From Hymenobacter actinosclerus (GTDB lineage: Bacteria > Bacteroidota > Bacteroidia > Cytophagales > Hymenobacteraceae), in NCBI RefSeq assembly GCF_900111515.1, contig NZ_FOHS01000004.1:248001-312000 (forward strand): a DNA stretch of 64,000 nt, written 5' to 3'. The notes below the pieces were generated by a model, which saw only the letters and a program-made list of their open reading frames with translations, had not been told where the DNA came from and did no database searches. Positions 25,440-33,105 of this stretch are shown here, piece after piece (position 1 is the first letter of the stretch; each line of letters begins with the position of its first letter). Made by a program: the position numbers and the translations under genes.

Positions 25440-26846
25440 ATGCGGAGACAAGTACGTAGCTGGTTTGGTCGTCGTCGGGCAGCAAGCTTGCTGCTGAGCC
25501 TGCTGACCTTACTGAGCCTGCTGGCCGCTCCGGCCGCGCGGGCCGGCTCCGGCCTCGACGGCTTCTGGAAGGGCCAGCTGAAAATGCCCGGCGGCGAGCT
25601 GGAAGTGGTTTTCCGGCTCGTAAGCCTCACCAACGGGGCCTATTTTGCCACCCTCGATGTGCCCAAACAGCGCATCAGCCGCCTGCCCGTAGCCGTTACG
25701 GCCGCCGGCGACTCGGTGCGCTTCGAGGCCGAAGACGTGGGCAGCCAGTTCAGTGGCCAGCTCGCCGCCGATGGCAAGCAGGTAACCGGGACCTGGCAGC
25801 AGCCGGGCTACTCGGTGCCCATGACGCTGACTTACTCGGCGCCGCCCATCAGTGCCGCGCCCAAGGCCCGCCTCACGCCGCCCTACCGCGAGGAGGAGGT
25901 GCAGTACGTGAACCCCAAAGCCGAGCTGCGCTTCGGGGGCCTGCTGAGCGTGCCGCCCGGCGAAGGCCCGTTTCCGACGGTGGTGCTGGTGCCCGACCAG
26001 GGCGTGTACGACCGCGAAGGTGCCGTCGACAACTACCCGCTGCTGTTTATTCTGGGTGATTACCTGACCCGGCGCGGCATTGCCGTGTTGCGCTTCGATG
26101 CCCGCGGGGCCGGCGTAACCGGCGGCCAGCTGGCCACCGTGGCCGAAACCGTAACCGATGTGCAGGCCGCCCTGGGCTACCTGCGCACCCGCCCCGAAGT
26201 GGACCAGAGCCGCCTGGGTGTCATCGGGCACGGGCTGGGCGGCAACGCGGCGTTGCTGACGGCCGCCCAGGCCCTGCCGCCGGCCTTCGTGGTGGCCCTG
26301 GCCGCCCACGGCCAGCCGGGCGCTAAGCTCACGGTCGAGCAGCAGGTAAACCTGCTGCGTTCGGTGGGCGCTGATGATGAGCAGGTAACGGCACTGGCCA
26401 AGCGCGAGCAGGCCATGGTAGATGTGATTCAGCAGACGGCCAACCCGGGCCAGGCGCGGGCCATTGTGGCCAATATGCTGCGCCAGAGCAACGCCGGCAT
26501 GGATTCGCTCACGGCCCGCGCCGGCGCCACCCAGCTCACCACCCGCCGCTACCGCGACTACCTGGCCTTCAACCCGCTCGCGGGCCTCGAAAGCGTGAAG
26601 TGCCCGGTGCTGCTGCTGGCCGGTACCGCCGACCTGAGCGTGAACCCCGACACCAACCTCACCCCGCTCACCAAAGCCCTCCGGACCAACCGCGCCGTCG
26701 TCAGCCGCAAGCTACCCGACGTGAACCACCTGCTGCAGGGCCCCGCCAGCACCTGGGCCGTGGTAAATGGCGCCCAGCGGCCTACCTTCTCGCCCGAAGC
26801 CCAGGAGCTTATCCGGGCCTGGGTGATGGAGCTGCCCAAGCCCTGA
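25440..26846 (+). CDS. Exported alpha/beta hydrolase with N-terminal beta domain
   Basis: A 468-residue protein with a signal peptide (RRRAASLLLSLLTLLSLLAAPAARA), an N-terminal beta domain of about 120 residues (LDGFWKGQLKMPGGELEVVFRLV ... GTWQQPGYSVPMTLT), and a C-terminal alpha/beta hydrolase: VVLVPDQG oxyanion strand, RFDARGAGVTGG, nucleophile elbow GHGLGGNAALL, VLLLAGTADLSVNPD and the C-terminal His in DVNHLLQ. The elbow is GHGLGG where a Ser is usual (GxSxG), so the usual nucleophile position is Gly-Leu and activity is doubtful or uses another residue. It starts 47 bp after the receptor gene and may be co-transcribed. Confidence 0.8.
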   Translation: MRRQVRSWFGRRRAASLLLSLLTLLSLLAAPAARAGSGLDGFWKGQLKMPGGELEVVFRLVSLTNGAYFATLDVPKQRISRLPVAVTAAGDSVRFEAEDVGSQFSGQLAADGKQVTGTWQQPGYSVPMTLTYSAPPISAAPKARLTPPYREEEVQYVNPKAELRFGGLLSVPPGEGPFPTVVLVPDQGVYDREGAVDNYPLLFILGDYLTRRGIAVLRFDARGAGVTGGQLATVAETVTDVQAALGYLRTRPEVDQSRLGVIGHGLGGNAALLTAAQALPPAFVVALAAHGQPGAKLTVEQQVNLLRSVGADDEQVTALAKREQAMVDVIQQTANPGQARAIVANMLRQSNAGMDSLTARAGATQLTTRRYRDYLAFNPLAGLESVKCPVLLLAGTADLSVNPDTNLTPLTKALRTNRAVVSRKLPDVNHLLQGPASTWAVVNGAQRPTFSPEAQELIRAWVMELPKP

Positions 26847-26911
26847 ACGTAACGGCTGAGGTTGCGTAAAACCAAGTCACATATTTCAGTTCACCTATTC
26901 CTTCCTTTCCA

Positions 26912-27565
26912 ATGAAAAAGATTTTCCTTCCGGCCCTGGCGGCAGTTGCACTGCTCGCTTCTTCCTGCTCCGACCTCAAAAACCCCTCAGAAAAAGACCA
27001 GCCCTCGGAAGCTACCGCCGACACGGCCGTAGTATACCGCGACGGCCAGACGGTGGAAGGCCTCGCCAAGGAAGGCGCCGCCGCGGCCGGCAATGCTGCC
27101 GACAAGGCCGGCAACGCCGTCGAAGATGCCTTCACGGTGAACGACGCCGATATGCGCGATGCTAAGCTGGAAGAGATTGATCTGGCCGAAGTGAAAGTGC
27201 GCGAGAACGACCGCCTGAACCTGTACGGCATCGACGAAAACATTCTCTTCGACACCGACAAGGCCGTTATCAAGCCCAGCGCCACCCGTGCCCTGTCGCA
27301 GATCAGCTCCTCCATCGGCCGCCGCTACCAGGGCAAGCAGGTGCGCGTGCTGGGCTTCGCCGACTCGCACGGCGACAAGGACTACAACCTGCAGCTGAGC
27401 AAGGAGCGCGCTGCCGCCGTCATGAAGTGGCTTACGACCGATGGCATGATGAAGGCCGCTAACGTGAGCATCGAGCCCATGGGCGAAAAAGCTCCCGTCG
27501 CCACCAACGCTACCGCCGCCGGCCGCCAGCAGAACCGCCGCGTAGAAATTGCCGTGCTCAAATAA
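26912..27565 (+). CDS. OmpA-family lipoprotein
   Basis: A 217-residue lipoprotein (signal MKKIFLPALAAVALLASSC, lipidated Cys19). A charged linker with Ala/Gly repeats (LAKEGAAAAGNAADKAGNA) leads to a C-terminal OmpA domain: ILFDTDKAVIKPSATRAL, VLGFADSHGDKDYNLQLSKERAAAVMKWL, and IEPMGEKAPVATNATAAGRQQNRRVEIAV. The Asp and Arg of this domain normally bind diaminopimelate of peptidoglycan, so the protein probably tethers the outer membrane to the wall. Its stop codon touches a long inverted repeat. Confidence 0.9.
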   Translation: MKKIFLPALAAVALLASSCSDLKNPSEKDQPSEATADTAVVYRDGQTVEGLAKEGAAAAGNAADKAGNAVEDAFTVNDADMRDAKLEEIDLAEVKVRENDRLNLYGIDENILFDTDKAVIKPSATRALSQISSSIGRRYQGKQVRVLGFADSHGDKDYNLQLSKERAAAVMKWLTTDGMMKAANVSIEPMGEKAPVATNATAAGRQQNRRVEIAVLK

Positions 27566-27746
27566 GATCACAGATGTTGCAGATGAGTGGATGCCGCAGA
27601 TGCAGGCGTCAGCTCTTGTCAAACTCCGCTGAAATCATTGATAAAGCAAAAGAGCCCGGCCAATCGGCCGGGCTCTTTATTTACCTCGTTGCTTCGTTGC
27701 TGACGCCTGCATCTGCGGCATCCACTCATCTGCAACATCTGTGATC
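27566..27746. repeat. Perfect 48-bp inverted repeat filling a convergent gap, with nested terminator
   Basis: The arms (27566-27613 and 27699-27746) are perfectly complementary over 48 bp and begin directly after the TAA of the OmpA gene and directly before the stop codon (minus strand) of the facing gene. The arms contain four CAGATG words. The 85-nt centre holds a second hairpin at 27651-27676. Confidence 0.95.
27651..27676. terminator. Bidirectional terminator inside the inverted repeat
   Basis: AGAGCCCGGCC (27651-27661) and its complement (27666-27676) enclose a 4-nt loop AATC, with A-rich sequence before and TTTATTT after. It can end transcription of both convergent genes. Confidence 0.85.
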
Positions 27747-28646
27747 CTACTTAATCTGGTCAACTTCGGCGCGGATCATGGCGTTGTAGCGCTTGCCGTC
27801 GTTGGCCAGCGTGATGAGGCTCCAGCCGCGGCCCATGGTGTAGTTCCAGGTCAGGGCCTCCTTGTACTCGAAGGTGGGGCGTAGAATCTGGCCGTAGGGC
27901 GTGTAGTTGTCCATGAAGTTGACGGTGTAGAAGTTGTCGCCGCTCACAATCCACTCCATGGCCACGAAGAAGCCTTCCTTGGGCGCCTCAATGTTGTACT
28001 CGGTCAGATCGACGGTGTACCACTCGCCGCCCTTGGGAGCCGACACCACGATGTTCTCGGTGAGCAGGTCGGTGTTGGGCGAGTTGTAGTTGCCGTCGGC
28101 CTTGTAGAGGCGCACGCGGAACGGCTCACGCGGGAACCCGTTTTCGCCGATGTAGAACGACACCGTGCGCACGTTGCCCAGCGACTTGCCCTTCTCGTTC
28201 TTCACGAAGAAGGCGTACTGGCTGCCGGGCATGCCCTGAATCATGCCCTCGCCGGGCGTGTTGGAGCGCGAACCCAGCGCCAGGTTCTTGATTTTGGCGC
28301 TGCTCACGACGTTCACGTTTTCCAGCTTGATGGCCAGCTTGGTAACCTCGATAATCATGTCCTGCACCTTCTGGCCGGGCTTGATGAGCACCGACTTGCG
28401 GCGGTAGCCCAGGGCTACAATCACGAGCGAATCCTGGGGGTTTTTCTGGGGCATGCCCATCTGGAAAAACCCGTATTCGTTGGTCAGGGCGCCGGTTTGC
28501 TCCTCTTTCAGGCCGATGGAGGCAAACGGGATGGGCTCCTTGCTGGCCTCATCCACGATGCGGCCGGTAATTTTAGCCTCTTGGGAAAAACCCAGCAGGG
28601 GAAGCGCCAAAAAGAGGCACAACAGAGCAAGTAAACGTTGGAGCAT
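27747..28646 (-). CDS. Carboxypeptidase-regulatory-like domain protein, surface or periplasmic
   Basis: A 299-residue protein with a signal peptide (MLQRLLALLCLFLALPLLGFSQ), a CarboxypepD_reg-like domain (AKITGRIVDEASKEPIPFASIGLKE ... SLVIVALGYRRKSVLI) and a C-terminal beta-rich domain (SKSLGNVRTVSFYIGENGF-like segment, FRVRLYKADG, WYTVDLTEYNIEAPKEGFFVAMEWI). The second half recurs in Bacteroidota envelope proteins; its function is not known. The start at 28646 is chosen at the signal peptide. It converges on the OmpA gene and is divergent from feoA. Confidence 0.8.
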   Translation of the reverse strand: MLQRLLALLCLFLALPLLGFSQEAKITGRIVDEASKEPIPFASIGLKEEQTGALTNEYGFFQMGMPQKNPQDSLVIVALGYRRKSVLIKPGQKVQDMIIEVTKLAIKLENVNVVSSAKIKNLALGSRSNTPGEGMIQGMPGSQYAFFVKNEKGKSLGNVRTVSFYIGENGFPREPFRVRLYKADGNYNSPNTDLLTENIVVSAPKGGEWYTVDLTEYNIEAPKEGFFVAMEWIVSGDNFYTVNFMDNYTPYGQILRPTFEYKEALTWNYTMGRGWSLITLANDGKRYNAMIRAEVDQIK

Positions 28647-28803
28647 GGGTAAACAGAATAGGTTATATGCCAAAACTACAATGAAAATAGGCATCACGCG
28701 CAATACTTCAAAGAATATTTATACTAATGCAATTTCACTTGGGAATAATTATAGGTCAGCCACTTAGCAGGGCCTCCGGGCGGGCACGGGTAAGGGGCCT
28801 CAT

Positions 28804-28835
28804 TTTGGCCGAAACCTAAAAGGGTAGTATCTTTG
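28804..28835 (+). promoter_or_regulatory. Promoter of feoAB
   Basis: TTTG (28804-28807), a 20-bp spacer and TATCTTTG (28828-28835) match the Bacteroidota -33/-7 consensus. The start codon is 29 nt downstream. No convincing Fur box is visible, although the region upstream (28690-28760) is AT-rich. Confidence 0.7.
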
Positions 28836-28864
28836 TTTGAAGAGAATCTAAATAGCCCCGCACC

Positions 28865-29131
28865 GTGTCCGACCGCTCCACCCTCACCTCCGCCCCGACT
28901 ACACGCCGCAGCGTGAAAGACCTCAAGCTGGGCGAGTCGGCCACGATCTGCTGCCTCGAAGACCCCGAAATGGCCCTCAAGCTGCTCGAAATGGGCTGCA
29001 TCCCCGGCACGCAGGTGCGCCTCAACAGCCGCGCCCCGCTGGGCTGCCCCATCACGCTGGTCGTGGGCGAGCAGGGCGACTACACGCTGTCGCTCCGGGT
29101 AAGTGAGGCGGCCACTATTATGCTGAAATAA
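28865..29131 (+). CDS. feoA: FeoA, small SH3-like partner of FeoB
   Basis: An 88-residue FeoA-domain protein (SVKDLKLGESATICCLE ... ALKLLEMGCIPGTQVRLNSRAPLGCPITLVVGEQGDYTLSLRVSEAATIML), with the family's GxxPGxxV signature. It is a cytosolic accessory of the ferrous iron transporter. GTG is the start codon; no ATG fits. FeoB follows after 11 bp. The N-terminal 15 residues are a Ser/Thr-rich extension. Confidence 0.92.
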   Translation: MSDRSTLTSAPTTRRSVKDLKLGESATICCLEDPEMALKLLEMGCIPGTQVRLNSRAPLGCPITLVVGEQGDYTLSLRVSEAATIMLK

Positions 29132-29142
29132 CGGGGGCCCGG

Positions 29143-31329
29143 ATGACGAGCGGGGAGGACACAATTATAGACCGCGCCGGCGTGACCGGATCGGTGGAGC
29201 GGCTGGAGGCGGCCGCCGGCCGGGCCGGCGGCCTGCTGGCCCGCATTGCGCTGGTGGGCAACCCTAATTCGGGCAAGTCTTCCCTGTTCAACCAGCTCAC
29301 CGGCCTCAACCAGAAAGTCGGCAACTTCCCCGGCGTTACCGTCGACCGCAAAACCGGCATCAGCCAGCTCACGCCCCAGCTGCGCGCCGAAATCATCGAT
29401 TTGCCGGGTACCTACTCGCTCTACCCCAAGAGCCTCGACGAGAAGGTAATTACCAGCCTGTTCTACGACCACACCAGCCCGCAGTACCCCGATTTTGTGG
29501 TGGTAACCGTGGACGCCAGCAACTTGCGCCGCAACCTGCTGCTGTTCACCCAGCTGGCCGATCTGGGCCTGCCCGCCATCCTGGCCCTGAACATGCTCGA
29601 CACGGCCGGCCAGCACGGCGTCCAGATTGATGTGGAAGCCCTGCAGCAGGAGCTGGGCGTGCCCGTGGTGCCCCTAAACGCCCGCAAGGGCGAGGGCATC
29701 ACGGCCCTCAAAATCCTGATGAGCCAGACGCTCGGCGCGCCCACGGTGCGCTTCTACGAGCCCGACGAGGAGCTGCTGCCCATGGTACGGCAGATTCGCT
29801 ACTACTTCAACCTGCACAACGATTACCTGGCGCTGCACTACGCCCACCAGTACCGGCACCTCGCGTTTCTGAGCGCCGACGACCGGGCGTACATCGAGGA
29901 ATTGACCACGCAGTACGACTTCCGGCCCACCGCCCGCCAGGCCCAGGAAACGATTGACCGCTACGCCCGCGTCAATGAGATTCTGCTCAACTGCGTGACG
30001 GTGACGCGCACCGAGCAGAACGAGCCCTACAGCAACCGCCTCGACAAGGTGCTCACGCACCGGGTCTGGGGCTACGCCATTTTCTTCGGCATCCTGTTTC
30101 TGATGTTCCAGGCCGTGTTTGCCTGGGCCAGCTACCCCATGGAGCTCATCGACCAGGGCGTGGCTTGGATCAATTCCCTTATCCAGACCAATTTCGACGG
30201 CCCGCTGATCAGCCTGCTGACGGAAGGGGTGTTGGCGGGTTTGGGCGGGGTGCTGATTTTCATTCCGCAGATTGCCCTGCTCTTCGCCTTTATCGCGGTG
30301 CTGGAGGAAACCGGCTACATGGCCCGCGTGACCTTTATGATGGACCGCATCATGCGGCGCTTCGGGCTGAACGGCAAAAGCATCGTGCCCCTGATTTCGG
30401 GCGTGGCCTGCGCCGTGCCGGCCATTATGAGCGCGCGCACCATCGAAAACCGCAAAGACCGGCTCATCACCATCTTCGTCACGCCGCTTATGTCGTGCTC
30501 GGCCCGCATTCCGGTGTACACCGTGCTCATCGGGCTGGTGGTGCCCGATGAGGCCGTGCTGGGCATCTTCAACCTGCGGGGCTTTGCGTTGATGGGGCTG
30601 TATTTGCTGGGCTTTTTCGCGGCCATCTTCTCGGCCTGGGCCATGAAGCTGCTCATGCGCACCAGCGAGCGGAGCTATTTCATTATGGAGTTTCCGGTGT
30701 ACCGCTGGCCGCGCTGGAAAAACGTGGGCATTACCATCTTGGAGAAGGTAAAAACCTTTGTTTTCCAGGCCGGTAAGGTGATTCTGGCCATTTCCATTAT
30801 CCTGTGGGTGCTGGCCACCTACGGCCCGCCCGGCCGCCTGGAGCAGGTGGAAACCCAGGCCCGCGCCACCGCCGCCACCCAGCGCCTCACGCCCGCCGAA
30901 ACCGAGGCCCACGTCGCCTCCGAGCGGCTCGAAAACTCCTACGCCGGCGTGTTCGGGCACGTGCTGGAGCCCGCCATCCGCCCGCTGGGCTTCGACTGGA
31001 AAATTGGCATTTCGCTGATAACCTCCTTCGCCGCCCGCGAGGTGTTTGTGGGCACGATGAGCACGATTTACAGCGTGGGCCAGGACGCCAACGAGCTAAC
31101 AGTGCAGCAGAAGCTGGCCGCCGAAAAGGACATCTACGGCCAGCCCTTCTTCACGCCGGCCCGCTCGTTTTCGCTGCTGGTATTCTACGTATTCGCCATG
31201 CAGTGCATGAGCACGCTGGCCGCCACCTACCGCGAAACCAAAGGCTGGAAATGGCCCCTGCTCCAACTCGTGTACATGACCGGCCTGGCCTACGTGGCCT
31301 CCTGGCTGGTGTACAGTTTGATGAGCTGA
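29143..31329 (+). CDS. feoB: Ferrous iron transport protein B
   Basis: A 728-residue inner-membrane protein importing Fe2+. The N-terminal GTPase domain has G1 GNPNSGKS, G2 GNFPGVTVD, G3 DLPGTYSLYP and G4 NMLD; a short helical domain follows (to about 285), then two Gate regions with ISGVACAVPAIMSARTI and SFAAREVFVGTMSTIY and about ten spans. The last span carries CMSTLAATYRET. About 30 residues precede the G1 region. It is co-transcribed with feoA under one promoter. Confidence 0.95.
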   Translation: MTSGEDTIIDRAGVTGSVERLEAAAGRAGGLLARIALVGNPNSGKSSLFNQLTGLNQKVGNFPGVTVDRKTGISQLTPQLRAEIIDLPGTYSLYPKSLDEKVITSLFYDHTSPQYPDFVVVTVDASNLRRNLLLFTQLADLGLPAILALNMLDTAGQHGVQIDVEALQQELGVPVVPLNARKGEGITALKILMSQTLGAPTVRFYEPDEELLPMVRQIRYYFNLHNDYLALHYAHQYRHLAFLSADDRAYIEELTTQYDFRPTARQAQETIDRYARVNEILLNCVTVTRTEQNEPYSNRLDKVLTHRVWGYAIFFGILFLMFQAVFAWASYPMELIDQGVAWINSLIQTNFDGPLISLLTEGVLAGLGGVLIFIPQIALLFAFIAVLEETGYMARVTFMMDRIMRRFGLNGKSIVPLISGVACAVPAIMSARTIENRKDRLITIFVTPLMSCSARIPVYTVLIGLVVPDEAVLGIFNLRGFALMGLYLLGFFAAIFSAWAMKLLMRTSERSYFIMEFPVYRWPRWKNVGITILEKVKTFVFQAGKVILAISIILWVLATYGPPGRLEQVETQARATAATQRLTPAETEAHVASERLENSYAGVFGHVLEPAIRPLGFDWKIGISLITSFAAREVFVGTMSTIYSVGQDANELTVQQKLAAEKDIYGQPFFTPARSFSLLVFYVFAMQCMSTLAATYRETKGWKWPLLQLVYMTGLAYVASWLVYSLMS

Positions 31330-31353
31330 AGTGCTGGGATGATACGCGGGGGG

Positions 31354-31462
31354 GGTGCCACGACTTTTTCCAGTCGTGGCACCACTATCGTTGAACTGGA
31401 TTATTCGGGCTGCGCGGCAGATAGTGGTACCACGAAGCCCTTCGGGCAATTCGTGGTACCAC
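31354..31462. repeat. Two adjacent hairpins between convergent genes
   Basis: Hairpin 1 has perfect 12-bp arms (31354-31365 with 31372-31383; core GTGCCACGACT). Hairpin 2 has perfect 13-bp arms (31424-31436 with 31450-31462; core GTGGTACCACGAA), closed by an inner GCCC-TTCG-GGC stem-loop. They lie between feoB and the facing methyltransferase gene; either could terminate transcription, but they read as a dispersed repeat. Confidence 0.8.
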
Positions 31463-31483
31463 ACCTGGGGCACAACTCAGTCC

Positions 31484-32191
31484 CTAAGCCCCCACCAGAA
31501 ACACCGCCGGCTGCTTATGAATAGCGGGGCGGGGGCGCTTGCGCCAGTTGGCTACGGTATCGGTGATGATGAACTCGTTGGGGGCCGTGAGGCTGGCGGC
31601 CACGCAGAGGCGGGTGCCGGGGTGCAGGCCGGCCAGCAAATCGTCCAGCAGGGGCAGGTTGCGGTAGGGAGTTTCGATGAACAGCTGGGTCTGGTGCAGC
31701 TGCAGGGCCTGCTGCTCCAGCTTTTTGATGGCCGCCAGCCGCGGGGCCCGCTCGATGGGCAGGTAGCCGTGAAACGTGAAGCTCTGCCCGTTCATCCCGG
31801 AGGCCATCAGGGCCAGCAGCAGGCTGCTGGGCCCCACCAGCGGCACCACCCGGATGCCCAGCTGATGGGCGCGGCGGGCCAGCTCGGCACCCGGATCGGC
31901 AATGCCGGGGCAGCCAGCTTCCGAAATTACGCCCGCATCCTGGCCCTTTAGCACCGGCTCCAGGGCCGCCTGCACCTGGGCCTCGGTGCTGTCCTTGTCA
32001 ATGACGCTGATTTGCAGCTGCTCGATGATGTGCGCCGGGGCCACGCGCTTGATGAAGCGCCGGGCCGTGCGGGCATTTTCGACCAGAAAGCACGACAGCG
32101 CCGCCACCCGCATGGCCACCTGCGGCGGCAGCACCTGCGCCTCCGTATCATCGGCCAGAATGGTGGGAATCAGGTAAAGCGTGCCGGCCAT
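31484..32191 (-). CDS. SAM-dependent methyltransferase, tetrapyrrole-methylase fold (RsmI-like)
   Basis: A 235-residue protein related to RsmI (16S rRNA 2'-O-methyltransferase): LYLIPTILAD at the N-terminus, CFLVENARTARRFIKRV, GQDAGVISEAGCPGIADPGAELARRAHQLGIRVVPLVGPSSLLLALMASGMNGQSFTFHGYLPIER, and LFIETPYRN. The GPSS and GYLP motifs are typical of this fold. It differs from canonical RsmI in lacking the C-terminal extension and in the N-terminal residues, so the substrate may not be 16S rRNA. The start at MAGTLYLIPT is fixed by homology. Confidence 0.85.
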   Translation of the reverse strand: MAGTLYLIPTILADDTEAQVLPPQVAMRVAALSCFLVENARTARRFIKRVAPAHIIEQLQISVIDKDSTEAQVQAALEPVLKGQDAGVISEAGCPGIADPGAELARRAHQLGIRVVPLVGPSSLLLALMASGMNGQSFTFHGYLPIERAPRLAAIKKLEQQALQLHQTQLFIETPYRNLPLLDDLLAGLHPGTRLCVAASLTAPNEFIITDTVANWRKRPRPAIHKQPAVFLVGA

Positions 32192-32230
32192 AGCGGTGAA
32201 TGAGTGACTCGGTGAATGAGTGAATCCGTC

Positions 32231-32249
32231 TGTCATGCTGAGCATGACA
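32231..32249. repeat. 19-bp perfect palindrome, minimal family A unit
   Basis: TGTCATGCT-G-AGCATGACA is symmetric around one base and carries the GTCATGCTGAGC word of the longer palindromes. It lies between two minus-strand genes, next to a direct repeat of GGTGAATGAGTGA (32195-32207 and 32211-32223). Confidence 0.8.
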
Positions 32250-32265
32250 AATACTTTTTGCGTGC

Positions 32266-33045
32266 TTACATGCCCATAAAATCCTGCACCAGCCCGAACA
32301 CCTCGTCGGGCTTCTCGGAATGCACCCAGTGGCCGGCGTCGAGAATGGTGGCGACCTGCGAGTTGGGAAACAGCGCCGGGATGCCGTGGAGCTTGTCGTT
32401 GGCATCAATGTAATCCGACTTGCCGCCGTTGATAAACAGGGCCGGCTTGAGGAAGGGCTGCGCCCCCGTTATTTCGATGCCGATATCGGCCATCTGCGCC
32501 GTGAGCACGGGCAGGTTCACGCGCCAGGCAAAGGTATTGTCGTCCTGGCGGTAGAGGTTTTTGAGCAGGAACTGCCGCACGCCAAAGCTGGAGATGTGGC
32601 GGGCCAGCGCGTCGTCGGCGGCCTGGCGGCTGGTGCACTGCGTGAAATCAACCGCGTTCAGGCCGGCCAGCACCTCGTCCTGGTGGTGCATGTCGGAGGC
32701 GCGCGGGGCAATGTCCACCACTACGAGCTTCGCGAGACGGTCGGGGTAGTCGAGGGCGAAGCGCATGGCCACCTTGCCGCCCATGCTGTGGCCGAGCAGG
32801 GTGGTATCGGGGCCCAGGCCCAACTGCTCGAACAGCCCCAGCACATCGGCGGCCATCAGGGCGTACGTGTGCTCGGGCGAGTGGGGCGAACGGCCGTGGT
32901 TGCGTAAATCGACCGAAACGACGCGGTGGCCGGCGTCGGCCCAGCGCCGGGCCAGCGTCTGCCAGTTATCAAGCGTGCCAAAGAGTCCGTGCAGGACAAC
33001 CAGCGGGGCGCCCTGCCCCAGCTCGCGGTAGTGAAGTTGCAGCAT
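32266..33045 (-). CDS. Alpha/beta hydrolase (YbfF-like esterase)
   Basis: A 259-residue cytosolic hydrolase: LVVLHGLFGTLDNWQTLARRW, VVSVDLRNHGRSPHS, nucleophile elbow GHSMGGKVAMRFAL (Ser), VDIAPRA, FINGGKSDYI (acid) and the catalytic His in DAGHWVHSEKP. The LRNHGRSPHS segment matches YbfF-type esterases active on short acyl esters and acyl-CoA. A -7 box (TATTTTTG on the minus strand, 33052-33059) lies 6 nt before the ATG. Confidence 0.88.
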   Translation of the reverse strand: MLQLHYRELGQGAPLVVLHGLFGTLDNWQTLARRWADAGHRVVSVDLRNHGRSPHSPEHTYALMAADVLGLFEQLGLGPDTTLLGHSMGGKVAMRFALDYPDRLAKLVVVDIAPRASDMHHQDEVLAGLNAVDFTQCTSRQAADDALARHISSFGVRQFLLKNLYRQDDNTFAWRVNLPVLTAQMADIGIEITGAQPFLKPALFINGGKSDYIDANDKLHGIPALFPNSQVATILDAGHWVHSEKPDEVFGLVQDFMGM

Positions 33046-33051
33046 AGGCTG

Positions 33052-33059
33052 CAAAAATA
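33052..33059 (-). promoter_or_regulatory. -7 promoter element of the YbfF-like gene, 6 nt from the start codon
   Basis: TATTTTTG on the minus strand matches TANNTTTG exactly and implies a leaderless or near-leaderless mRNA. Confidence 0.45.
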
Positions 33060-33105
33060 GCGAAATGGGTTGGGGTGCGCAGCCGAGGCGGTCAAAAGAG
33101 CGGCG

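Noticed and set aside
27566..27746. CRISPR-like or riboswitch reading of the inverted repeat
   Set aside because: There are only two arms, in inverted order, without spacers, and it lies after genes, not before them.
28690..28803. Fur box upstream of feoAB
   Set aside because: The region is AT-rich but I could not find a convincing GATAATGATAATC-like palindrome.
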